A stretch of DNA of 64,000 nucleotides from Bursaphelenchus xylophilus (lineage: Eukaryota > Nematoda > Chromadorea > Rhabditida > Aphelenchoididae), in NCBI GenBank assembly GCA_904066235.2, contig CAJFCV020000003.1:5828001-5892000 (forward strand), read 5' to 3'. Position 1 is the first letter of the stretch, and every line of letters begins with the position of its first letter. The notes below the pieces were generated by a model that was not told where the DNA came from, searched no databases, and saw only the letters and a program-made list of their open reading frames with translations. The position numbers and the translations under genes were made by a program. Positions 1 through 12,100 of the stretch are shown here, one piece after another.

Positions 1-1326
1 AATATTGGATTTTACTACTTGCGGTGATCTTATATTCGGGTCAGACTTCATGATGTTGATGTTGTGGTTACGTTCGTTGTCTCGAGGAAATCGACTTTCT
101 TCCAGACTAAGTGTTCCGTTTCTCCCTTCCACTTCTAATTGGCTGCATGATTCAGACTTCTTTATTTTCTCTTTCAAACAATTGTACTTGAAAAGATCGT
201 CAATTAATTGAATCTGCTTGACCACTTTCTTCTTAAAAAAAATCGGATACAAACAAACGAAACAACAAAAAAAAAAATAAAAAAATCCACTCACCTGAAG
301 GTCGACAATCTTATCGCTTGAATCGTCCAGCCTTAACTTGTTCCAATCAAACAACAACTGCCCCAACCGTGCATATTCTTTGTTCAAGTGTAAATAAACT
401 TGATCAGTCTTTCTGAAAACAAAAAAGTTAAATTTTCAACATCTACTTACAATTCATCAGTATCATTGATATTCTGAACATTATAATTAACATTTTGGCC
501 CAATACTTTGTCAGTATTATCAAAGAACTTCAACGGAGACTCCGTATTTCGCTTTCTCTCCTGGTCCTCTAATTCCGTTGACCCCGATTCGGTGGACTGA
601 ATTGAACCTCTATTACTTCCTCGGTCTTGCGACTCTTTTCCTTTATGTTCCAGTCTTGCTTCAACTTTCTTACGCAGAGTGTCATAAGAAGAGTGATTAG
701 CTAAAAAATTATTTACATATATTACAACTGGAACTTACTTTCTACGACCTTTCGCAAAATCCTTTCATTATAGTCATTAATTACAGTTTTTGAGTCTTCA
801 AACCCGATCAGTCGAACTTGTGACTGCGAGTCTTCGTTTGAAAATAGTCGCCTACCATTTGAAAAAGCCCTTTCATCTCTCCGAGGCGTCTCTTGTGGCC
901 CCGAATTTCCATGTTGAAAATGTTTCTTCTCAACCGTATCATGATGGTAGGTCCTTATAACAACGTTCTCCACAAATTCTGGTTCCGACCCAGGTGGCGC
1001 TGGTGCTGTCCGCCTCTTCTGCGACGTAAACCCTCTAGACGAATATGAAATACTCGAGGTTACCGAATTCAAAGACTGAGAGCTCGGAGACGCTGAAGGC
1101 TGAGGAGTTGAAACACAGCGAGACATCGATCGAGGAGTTGAAGAATTGTTTTTCGCCGGTTTACGTCCGAAATGAATCCTCTGAAAAGAAAATATTCCCG
1201 AGATGTTTAAACTCACAGATCTGATGCTCTCTAAAGCCGCTTTGGGTGAAAATCTCTCTTTGGCCAGCTGAAAACAAATTAGTCTTATTAGAAATGCCGA
1301 TGCAACCTTACTGCTGAATTCGACAT
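1..1326 (-). CDS. Unrecognised Ser-rich, coiled-coil-leaning protein (5' part; runs off the window)
   Basis: Six minus-strand exons join in frame: 1312-1326 (ATG at 1326), 1217-1267, 739-1180, 451-700, 295-412 and 1-231, the last open to the window edge. All introns are 36-63 bp with GT-AG ends. The visible part is about 370 residues. The N-terminal 150 residues are rich in Ser, Pro and basic residues and contain KRRTAPAPPG, a proline motif of the kind seen in actin-linked and SH3-binding proteins. The later part is charged and helix-prone (KEYARLGQLLFDWNKLR; KKVVKQIQLIDDLFKYN), so a coiled coil is likely. I do not recognise the family; a cytoskeletal or adaptor role is only a guess. The exon structure and absence of stops across five junctions make the gene itself fairly secure. 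Confidence 0.6.
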
Positions 1327-4180
1327 AACCAACACCGTGCCAATTGTATAAAAAATGAATTTGGCAACAATGCGAGAAATGCCAAGTCCATCGCTACTAT
1401 TGATTTTTGTAAAGTGTGGTAACGATAAAACGCCTTATATTTTGTGAATACATCGTTATCAGCGTTTTATAACTTTGATAATTTATTTTTAAAACAACAA
1501 CCGTTAGTTTCGCTTTTCTAAACAAAAAACTTACAAAAACAAAAAATGGAGATGGAAATGAACTGTTTCAGACCTCCCTCCATATTGATGTGGCCTGTTT
1601 TCTTTCTGATTCATGAACACCGAAAGTCTCGGAACTTAGAGAAAGATTGTTTGGTGTGTCTTCATCCTGTTTGCCTTCCATAAAAGAATTTGAAGCAACT
1701 TATTTAAATAAGGCGACAAACGCGTTTGTTTGAGGAATATTCATTGCAGCCCTGATTTGCATAATTTTACGCAATATGCGTCAAATGAATCCCGCCACCC
1801 GCTTTTGTAAACACGAAATGAGATTAGACGAAACGATCCCAAAACTTGGCCACCTTAGCGCCTCAAGGCAGCCGACAAAGAGAGTTGGATAAGGAAAGTG
1901 AATCAACGAGGAAGGGAGCATGGCTTGGGTCTTAGTAAGGCCCAATCAGTTCGTGGCTTATCCAATGAACAGAAGTCCGCCCCAAGGTCGCGGACCAAAG
2001 GAAGTCTCCGTCTCGTAAAATCCGGCGGGTGTTGCAAATCGAAGGGAATAGCGGCACTCGGCTGGGCTGAGTCCCGGTTTAATTGGTGCTGCACCCGAGA
2101 GTGGACCCAGTATCAATAAAAGACTTCCTTTGATCGTGCCGATGTTACTGTTAGGAGCAAGGAGAGGCGTCTTATCATGACACTTGGAACGGTCGAGACC
2201 GCACTGCCTGTTTTTTATTCATTTCATCGCCATATTGGACTCTTCCGGCGAGATTGGGTGGGCCAGGTGTCCCAGCCCTTTTGAATACGAGATGAGTTTT
2301 CATTCGTTTGCCCGGAGGTCTCGACGAGGATCTTTTGAATCGGTTTGTCCGTCACTGTATCCGAAATGAGGGTGATGACTTGCCGCGCGCCTTTTGGGGC
2401 TTGACACGCCTTTGCTGCGATAGAATCAGGACTGGTTCGGATGACATTGTTCTGTGTCCTGATCGACAAGATCGTTAAAATAAATTATTTTTTGGGGTTT
2501 TCTCGTCTTGAGTTACTTACGATTTATGACTTCTGTTACAAACCCCACATTCGCGCATTAAATGTTCCATAAACTCAGGTTTCGGCCAATTTGGCCACCC
2601 ATTAAGTGCGAGGGAGGGACCTCTAGATCAAGATAAAAAGTTGACGAAAGCGGCAAAACGGGAGGAGGGAGATCAGCCATTGTCTTGGGCGGCCTTCCTT
2701 TATTATCCATGGCATTATTGTGGGGGAAATCGACCGGACAATCGGGGTGTAGATAACAGAGTTGCGTGGCCTTTTGTCGCCTTTATTTCCTCACCTTAAG
2801 CGACAAAAACTTTCGTCTTCATAAATTGGATTGGAATTTCGTTGGCGCACTTCTGCATTGATACTCTTTTATGAGCTGATAAGAGCGTTGGGTGAGAGCC
2901 TTGGAATAACACTATGTCAATGTTTGTTTAATTTAATTGGTTTAGAGGGAATTAGCTGGGTCAAGTAGATTGATAATAAAACTATCAGACTTTTTGGCGT
3001 TAAGTGAACTTAATATAATCATAACCTGTAAATATTTTAAATAAGAAAAATTGTATTAGGGTTGTTCATAACAGTGAAATTTTGAAGGTTTGAATTTCGA
3101 TTACAAAGTTTAAGATTTTCGGAAATTAATTTGAATAAATTACAATAAAATCTGCCATTGGGATGATTAAATAGATTGGTTAAGCAAGTTGTTTCAGAAG
3201 CCCCACCAGATTACCCATTACTTTTATTTATCACTCACCTCAGGTCCTCATAAATTACAAGAATCGATAGTAAATGTTGTTCCGAAACGCTTATAACAAT
3301 TTTACGATCAATTTTGGCCATACGGAAATCAAAAAACAATTGGAGTGCCTGAGGGCGAGGTTACCCTCCCGCCGCCACTCGTCGCTAATTGGTCGCCTAC
3401 GGTCCCTAGGCTCCGCCCCTTTGCACCCCTCTTGTCAATCTTACACCGACTGCCGCACCTTTCCACCACTGCCTTCAACGACTGTGTTCCGGGGGTTTGG
3501 GCCGGGTTGAGAGGTCGATCTTGTTTATATAGAGCTCCCCCGTTATCCGTCGATTACTAACACGTATCCCATTGTCGTGTAATTAAAGGAGATTGATGTC
3601 TTTCGCTGATATGCCGAGGACTTGACGCCTTTATTTCCAATGTCCGGTTTTATTAGTCACAATTAAAGTTTTTACTATCGACGCGGTCATGTTTGCGGCC
3701 CGGAGGGTGGGAGAGAATCGAGTGATGGTAAAATTCAATTTATGACATTACGCGGAATAATTTGTGTGGGTCATTAATCAAACCCGGATTTATTGAGAAG
3801 AGTCACTTAATAGCGTAAAAGCGGAGCTGTTAATTATATAAGCCTGTCATAATTAGAATAATATGGTTAACTTGATTAAAATTTGTTGAAACTCATGTTT
3901 GACTTACATATTTCCCATTTAAGATTTGTCATAAGTTATAATACCGTAGTTCTTCATCCCGAATTGCCCGAAGAAGGCCAAGAATTCCCGTCCAGGTGTG
4001 CATTGTCTCCTCTTTTATGACTTTGACATCTGTCTTTCCTGGTTGTTCGTTGGTTGGACAAGGCGTTTCATGCAAAAAAAATTCTCGACGAGTCAAATTG
4101 ATAACCAATTTCCATTCCAACTTCACACCTTTCTGTTTACAGTCATTACGGAAGTGTAGTTCTGGTATGCACCGACTAGT
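1327..4180. other. Intergenic region between divergent genes
   Basis: About 2.85 kb between the starts of the minus-strand gene and the Hox gene. It must hold both promoters. A TATA-like stretch (TTTATATAGAG) lies near 3524, about 650 bp before the Hox start. Short open frames here lack splice support or family resemblance. I see no RNA gene or clear repeat. Confidence 0.5.
4131..4142 (+). promoter_or_regulatory. Probable 5' splice-acceptor (trans-splice or UTR intron) of the Hox gene
   Basis: A pyrimidine-rich run ending TTCTGTTTACAG lies 38 bp before the Hox ATG at 4181. It matches nematode 3' splice sites. Spliced-leader addition or a 5' UTR intron would both explain it. Confidence 0.4.
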
Positions 4181-6595
4181 ATGCTAATGGTGATGAACAT
4201 GAATTTTAACGATGCTTCCGAAGGGAGAGACGAATCAGCTAACTCCAGCATCAAGATGTCCTCACCTTCCACCCACACCATGCCCACCATGCCATTCGCA
4301 CCGTTTGCAGCGTCCTTTAGTTCCGGGAAGATTGGTTACGGTAAGAATAACGGCACAGCGAACTTCTGGCAGTCAGCTCCATTCCAGCCATTCTCAATGC
4401 CCACTGATGGTGAGTAAAACACAAAATAATCTTACTCAAGTTCACAAGTTTGCTAGAAGACCCCTATTTCAGATAACCGATCTACCGAAAATGGCGAGCA
4501 GAAACCCGCACTGAACAATGGAATCCAAGGGAGGATATCCCCTACACAGAATCTCTTCCAGACTCCTAACAGGTATGTTCGAAGTAGTTAATCTGCTTGT
4601 AAAAGGAGTCTTCCCTTCGCCGTGTGATTGGTCTTTTCTTCACGGTATAATTTTTTTTTGAGTTGGGTGATTTATTTGTTTTATCGATTTCAGCTACGGC
4701 TCCTTCTCCCATCCCATGTTCAATCATATGTCCCAGAGTTATTACAACGACTGGAGTCATATGCAACAACGACAACTTCAGCAGAACATGAATCTGTCTG
4801 CTCAATTTAACGCGAATCAAGGGTCAACTTCTGAAAACGGAGACCATCAGAATGGGGGCCAGGCTCAAGAGCAGAACTCAACTTGTTCGTCGAGCAACAC
4901 ATCTCTTCCGAATAATCATCAGAAGACCGATTCTTCGTTAGAAGAAACGACAACTTCCCCCTCCACAACAATCGGTGAGGTCTCCACAACAAAGGAGAAC
5001 AATTCTTCGACCAATCCCTTCAACACTTCCACTGATGCCTACAATGCAATGTCCCAAATGCAATCTCGATTAGGATTCGAAATGGGCGCCACAATGCCTA
5101 CGGACGTCTACAATGTCGGGATCCAAGCAGCGTCGATGGCAACAAATCCATGGAGTTACAATTACCCCAGCTATGGTCTCCCTTATGCCAATAATATGAC
5201 TGATATGGTCGGGTTCGGAGGTAAGGATTAGCGCATCTTTTTTATTGCCCTTCTTCCATCAAAACTTTGGCATTGGGGTCGCTTTCCTACCTACCGTAAT
5301 GTTTTAATCCAGATGATTAGGATGTGTTCTGCTGACAGCTGGGGCACCAGAATAAAGTCATAAAAATTAGGGAAGGCCAACATGTCTCGAGGCTTTGAAG
5401 GATGCCGCCGGATCCGGGAATCTCGTCTGCCGAATGTTACCGTATTGTTTTTTGTACTCATTTTGACTGCTTGTCATAGTTTAGTTTTGAATCCGTTACA
5501 GTAATCTTTTGGTGGGCGTCGTTGGGAGTGCTTGTGACGCAACCGGGTTTTGATAAGACTCCGGCCTTTCACCTGGCCGCGTTTCTTTGGCGGTCCCTAA
5601 ATTTTATTACTGCGCGACCCAAAACATCTTTACGACAACACTGGCTAGGGTGTGTGGCCTTTCTGTACCTCTGAATATTTCCGCCTTGGTATCCATCAAC
5701 GCGTCCCCGGGTTTTTAATTACTGAAAACGGAAACGGACCACGAATTCTCGGTGAAGGTCGGCTACAGTAGTCAACGAAGAGGGCGTGGGTATTTCCACA
5801 CAGAAGCAAACCAATTTGCTCAAAAATTTACTTTAACTCTCGTCGAGAGCTGCCTGCTTTTTCAAGAACGCGCAGCCTGACCGTCTCATCTCGTCGTCCG
5901 GTTTTACGATCGCTCGTAAAACGGTGCAGAGAGAGGTGGAAAGGGAGATGAGATATGTTTGGGCTTTGAGTCATGCCTGTCCTGTATCACAAACAAGTCC
6001 CATCCTAAAGCAGATTTGTTCTACAAGAAAGATCTTGTAACTGGACTTTGAGATAAGAAAAATATTAAGAAATACTTTATTGACGCCTAACATCGTGATT
6101 ACAGCACTTGCAGACTCTCAGCTGGAGTGGACTACCAGTGCATCTCAGCGGAAAAAACGGAAACCTTATACAAAGCAGCAGACCATTCATTTAGAACAAG
6201 AGTTCCGGGGAAATCAGTATGTCACCAAACAGAAGCGATACGAACTTTCGATGACCCTCAACCTATCTGAACGACAAGTAAAAATTTGGTTTCAGGTAGG
6301 TATTCTTTTCTTTACAATTCCCTCAGTTTCCGTATGTCTTTGGCATCGAAGATTACTGTAGCTCTCATTTGAATACAACAGGTTACTTTTCGCTGTCTTA
6401 TTCATAAACCTGATGGGTTTTTTATTTTTGTTGACAACTTTAATCATTCTCCAACTAATTTCTTATTTTCTTGTTGCAATCTTTGCAAGTATAATCCTTG
6501 CTTTGTTCCAGAATCGGCGGATGAAAGACAAAAAGCAAAGAACCCGTGGTGACGTTACAGTAGGCCATCAACCCCACCACAATGGCCTGATGTAA
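4181..6595 (+). CDS. nob-1/php-3: Posterior (AbdB-class) Hox transcription factor
   Basis: Exons 4181-4409, 4473-4572, 4694-5220, 6105-6295 and 6512-6595 join in frame to a 376-residue protein. The homeodomain starts near residue 300 with RKKRKPYTK and ends with [10 protein letters not shown]; the helix-3 core is QVKIWFQ. The KPYTK arm, the [12 protein letters not shown] stretch and a Trp (W294) just before the domain are typical of Hox9-13/AbdB proteins, which C. elegans has as NOB-1, PHP-3 and the more divergent EGL-5. The first 285 residues are low complexity, rich in Asn, Ser, Gln, Met and Tyr. It should act in the nucleus as a DNA-binding regulator of posterior patterning. The last intron falls exactly between homeodomain positions Gln50 and Asn51. 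Class is secure; which of nob-1 or php-3 it matches is not decided here. Confidence 0.9.
5221..6104 (+). other. Large intron of the Hox gene
   Basis: This 884 bp intron is far longer than most in the window and precedes the homeobox exon. It has no convincing ORF. Hox introns often hold enhancers, so it is a candidate regulatory intron, by inference only. Confidence 0.5.
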
Positions 6596-9115
6596 TGTAA
6601 AAGATATGGTTAGAGTCAATGGTCTCTATTGTAATATAAAAATTGTTTCCACAGTTAAAAAGAAAACTAAAAGTATTAATAAAATTAGAATTTACTTACA
6701 AGTCTCGGTTAGTACATATAATGATTTTCTGATTTGTTATGTCAACTCTCCATTTTGGCGGTCAGATTTACAGGTTTGTGGTTGGACTCTTGCCTTCGTC
6801 GAGCTGGCAAATTTAATTTTTACTAAATGGCAATTTGAATACTCGTAATTCTAAAAAATGTGAATAAAAATTCATAATAAATATTACAGTAACTGACTGA
6901 AAATGAATATGGTTCAGTCACTTCAAATTCTGTCGTCGTTTGCTACCAAGTGGCTAGCCAGAATGGCCAACTTGTAGCCAAATCATCCAGCTCATTTTTT
7001 ACGCAACTCCAATCATGCAGCTCGCCATTCAGATGAATTGGCTACAAATCTAACTCTTTCGCAAGCAGCTTATGATGTCTTTGGGCCAGTCCAACTATTT
7101 GGCTAGCCACTTGACGGTCAGATAAGTGTATTACCAGCAATAAATTCCGAAATAAAATTCCAATTACGTCAAATTTGTAACATTGGAAAAATTATTCAAA
7201 TTCGAGATAATTAGAGGAATGCTTGATTGGACCCCATGAAAATTGATCTCTATAATGTTTTGGGTCCAATCGTGGGGGGTCTGGCCTCCTCACCCGTTAC
7301 AGAAGTCTATAAGGTGCCGGTAAAAGCCACCACAGTTAATGCAGTTTTAAAAACCTTTCCAAAAAATTACTTGCACTTTCCTCACACAGATTCGCAAAGC
7401 TGCGTTCATCGTTCAATTCGTAGAACATCGAAAGTCCTTTTATCAGGGCTGATGAAAAATCATCCTGAAATAACAAGAAAAATGTGCGACCTATTCGAAA
7501 ATAATATTTTCACATATTATGTAAAGATCCCGGTAACTCAGAAAACGATCAATTGAACACCATTTGGGAGAATTTTTTTCGATTTTTATGCAACAAGGTT
7601 TCAAAGCGGATTTGCAGTTTAAAGAGTTAGTATTTTACAAGTTGATAAGCTAACTTCTTTGAAACTAAACTTCCAGAATTTCTTTTTTGAAAAATTTATC
7701 CAATAATTTCACAAAAACGGTATAACCAAACTAAAGAATAATTTACTAATAAGAAAATCCATCAATTGTTTTGTTTCGCATTCTTAAAAAAGATGACCCG
7801 AGAACATTGAAAAAGACCTTAGGTGGGGAACTGGGCCCTCTGGGTGTTTGAATCAATGGCATGCTCTCTTTTGGCAGCCCTGAATGCCCGGCTTGGGGAC
7901 CTTCCTTTTTTGTGCTGTTTTTTCCCCTTTTTGCCTGAGGAGAAAGAGAAGGCCGCTTTTTGAAGCCGAGGCCGCAATCCACCGCACGGCACACTCGTGT
8001 CCCTCTAGAATATCAAAATGTAACAGCGAAGGTGTTCGAAGCGATCGGCGTGTTTTCCAATCAAAATAATCACATTTACATTTCCTGACCCCCGGGCTAT
8101 TTATTTCCTTCCCACACTTGTATTATAATTCGTGTCTCGGCCCCGCATTGATCTGAATGCTTTCTTTCGATTATCACTTTAAATTTTCAGGTATTACGTC
8201 TTTCTCTTCCGTAATAACCCGCCTAGCCCCATCTTTTTGCGTTTTAACTAGGATTTGGTTATCAGTGTGGGGCTTAGAGCCGAGTAGAAATATCTTTTGT
8301 CTTACTCGTACTTGTCACTGATGACGTCCTTTTAGAAGCATAAAGGTTGTTCGATTGGTTAGTTGCCTCATTTTCATTTGATTCGGGTCGTTTTTTGATG
8401 ATTATTAATAGGACGGTTGGGCAATATCCCGCGATATTTACCCAAGTGATCACCCACGTAATGACTCACTTACCGGGTTCTAAACCACGATAAACAGTTT
8501 TTAACTGAATTGATCTTAAATAGTTAAGTAAATAAGAGGAAAACCTCACTCCTGCGCGCTAACGTGGGAGTGCGGAGAAACACCACGTTATCTCGCGTAA
8601 AGTGACCCGGGAATTAGATCTGCGACGCCATTATTTATACGTAAATCCCTAATTTATTAGCAAAGATGTTGTTCAACACCTCTCCCTACAATTCGTCGCT
8701 CTTTTCCTCATTTTATGGACAAGGGATGGCGGGGAAAAACTTGGGGTAAGTGAGAGGAGGGGGCTTGATCCGTTTCCACCGAAATCCCATGGCTTTAATC
8801 CGTTGCGCAAAAATCCAAAAAAATATATATCGACCGAGTTCAATCCAGGTCCAATCAATCATAACACAGACCTTAAATGTGGTGCGGGCAGATTAGTGTG
8901 TTTCGTTTTTCTTGTCCTTGTTTTAATGTCATCTGGGATGCAAAGTAGGCTGACTACTTTTTCAAAATTTTGCGAAAAAAATTTCATGATTCAGACGCGT
9001 TTCATCCTTTAATAATAACGAACATAAACTGAATCTGGGCCGCATTCCTTAACATTTCTTCTTCCTATATCCATTTTGTATATTTGAACCAATTAAAACC
9101 TGGATTTGATTTAAA
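6596..9115. other. Intergenic region between Hox gene and tir-1
   Basis: About 2.5 kb. AATAAA-type signals near 6862-6885 suit the Hox 3' end. An imperfect inverted repeat (AAGTGGCTAGCCA near 6946 and its complement near 7102) could form a hairpin of about 170 bp. A 107-109 codon frame at 7227-7556 has no splice sites or family resemblance and is not called as a gene. Confidence 0.4.
6946..7115. repeat. Small imperfect inverted repeat
   Basis: The 13 bp end AAGTGGCTAGCCA recurs inverted about 155 bp away, and weaker complementarity continues inwards. It may be a remnant of a small inverted-repeat element. Only the outer ends pair well by eye. Confidence 0.35.
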
Positions 9116-12100
9116 ATGGAGAACACTGTGATTGCCCCAGGAAATCCCGAATCTAAGTCCACACGATACAAGTTTGGCTCAATTATCAGGTTAGGGAGTC
9201 TACTTCGATCGTTTGTCTAAAATATTTTGTTAAAATACGCCCTCTTTACCCGTCCAAAATCACCATCTCTAAACAAACTATAATAGACTCGATTAATGAC
9301 TTTTTTGGCCCTTATGAATTTATTTTAAAGTTTGTATTAAAATCATTAAATATTTATTAATTAACAGGAAGTTTCCTCGACTTCTCTTCCAAATGGCTGG
9401 GAAGTACAACATCGAAGACAAAGAGAAGATGGTCGCATCTTCCCCAACGCCTGATTTGGATCGATATCAACTGTCCCGACAAGATGCGTCAGTCAGTGCA
9501 CGAAAGAGTCCTTTGGGCAGGTAAGCGATCTTATTCTTAGCCATTTAAATGTGTATTCAGGACCGATGAATTATTGGTGGAATTAGACGATGAAGAAGAC
9601 ACAGACTTGCGTCATCTTACAGGTCGACCGCAAAGTGTGCTCTCGATGCCAATGAGTCCCAGCAGTTTTGATGAGACAACGGAGAACGATCCAATAGCCC
9701 CATTGAAATGTAAAACATCACTGGGGGTGTATGGATCAAAAAGTCAGCCTTTAACCAACAATGGGAAGATAAATGACAGAAGCAACAACTATTCGAATGG
9801 TCATGTGCTAGTGAATGGATCGTCCTCTATTCCTGAACTTCAGTTCTCGTCGTCAGATCAGAATGTATCACACTCAACATCCGTTAATTTTACCGGTCAT
9901 GCTTGGAAAAGTGCTTCATTTCGACCCACCTCGGCCTTAAATGGAAGATCCAATGGGTTTAAGGTCCAAAAAAACGTTGATGAGAATCACTTCAACCGAA
10001 CATTTAGTCTTAGGGTTGATTGTCCAGCCGAGGAGTCCCGCAGTCTTACGCACACTCCCTCTTTGAGTCAATCAGCTTCTAGGAACGGCTTCATGAGCGC
10101 AAATGGGAGTATGGAATCGCATGATTCTAATGGATATGGTAATAACTTGGTTTATCACGGTCCCGACTCACGACTCCAACCTTCACTTTCGACGCCCGTG
10201 CCTGGCGAGAACGGTACGACAATTAGGAAGGAGGAATATCGACGATTCAAGAGCGAAGGTGAGTCCATAATTCGCCTCTTTCCCGTCATTCGAGTTAATT
10301 TATCTAATAACTGACGCAAATTACAGGGAGTCAGGACTTTTCGGTCCCCCCACTTTCGGTCCCCGCCTTTTCGGGCCCGCCTTTTGGGGTGGGAGACTTT
10401 TCGGTCCCCGTCCTTTCGGCTGGCGCCTTTTCGGTCCCTGGGCTTTTCGGGCGGGGACTTTTCGGGTGATGAGTAAAAAATTGTACAACAAGATACTACT
10501 GATGATGCAATATTGTAAATAATTTTTAAAAAAACTTTTTCATCCGGTTTTGGGGTTTTCGACCAAAAAACAGATTCTTTTAGATAAGCGTCCGAGAAGA
10601 ATCCGAAAAAGAAGTTTACATTTGCCAAAAAGTATTTGAAAAATTAATTATTAATAATTTTTAATTAACGAATTACAAAAGAAAAAAACGGAAAATAACA
10701 GTAATAACACAATTCGTAAGTGATAAGATTACTAGTAATGAATTTTCCGATTTAATGCAGGATTTTATGCCAATTTCAATTAGAAATTCAGCTTCTTCAT
10801 GGACGATTTGATAATGTTAAACTTTTATCACTTCTTCTAATGTTATTTTGAAGTTTTGTATTGAAAATGTCGCAGGGTGGGTGGGTGATTCTAACTCGAA
10901 ACCCCCAAAAAAAAACGGATGAAAAAGTTTTTTTAAAAATTATTTACAATATTGCATCATCAGTAGTATCTTATTTTACAATTTTTTACTCATCACCCGA
11001 AAAGTCCCCACCCGAAAAGCCCAGGGACCGAAAAGGCGACAGCCGAATGGACGGGGACCGAAAAGTCTCCCACCCCAAAAGGCGGGCCCGAAAAGGCGCC
11101 ACCCGAAAGAGGGGGGACCGTAAAGTCAGTCTCCCAATTACAGAGCCTTTTGGCATCCGTTATCTGTTTTGTAGTTTCCCTTGTAAATGTAGTCTTTTTG
11201 CCTGAGGCAGTTAAGCGCCTTAAAAATACATCCCTCCTAACAAAGTAATGTATTTGGTTAGGGTCGACGGGCGGTAACGGGCACATGCCTTCCACGGACA
11301 TGGATATTCCCCTGGATGACCTATCTCCCATCGCGGATCGAGCCTCTCCCTCAGGTCGGATCAATCTTTTCCAGGTAAATTTCACCTCATTGTCGCAAAG
11401 AATCCCCATGCATAAAATCAAGATAACAGAAACAATTGCAGAAATCTCTTCTCCAAATACAAGATTCCGTAGTAAATGGCCCCGTTCCCAAACAATCCCA
11501 AACCGAGCAAGTCATGATGATGCACGTCTTCAAGACCAAACTACAGAAATATCAGACATTCATTGACAGGGCCTTCGAATCTATCCAGAAAGAGCCAAGC
11601 GAGCAGATCTTCGAAGGATGTGCAATTGTCGCTAAAGTAATGACAAAAGCATGGCTAACACCCAAGATCTCCCACGATCTCGCTTACGCGTTATGTGACT
11701 ATCTTAGGGAACAGAATTATTTCGATGTACTCATAGAACTGTTCATCAAGCAAGGCGTATGCGACTCGAGTAAGTTTGCGAATATAATTTAAATACCTTA
11801 CACCTACTTACTGAATGTAAATTTTTTAGTTAGACTATGTTGCGGACGTGTACTAGAAGAGTGTATGTCCCTCAACAACCGCGATTACATCGTCACTAAA
11901 GGCTACTTAATGAAAGTTGCAAAAACTGCAGAAAAACTTAATAAAAATCAGGAAGAACAACGAATGTCATTATCAATTCTTGAGAACCTATTTAAGCATT
12001 CAACGTTGACAACCACCAAGTGAGTCCAGCTGATTAAGATTCACCTTATTACCATGTTCAGGTTGATCGAGTTCGGTCTTCTCGACCATATTTTGTTGAC

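Noticed and set aside
7227..7556. 109-codon frame as a small gene
   Set aside because: No recognisable domain, its first ATG is internal, and no splice or promoter support; could be a decayed gene but nothing shows it.
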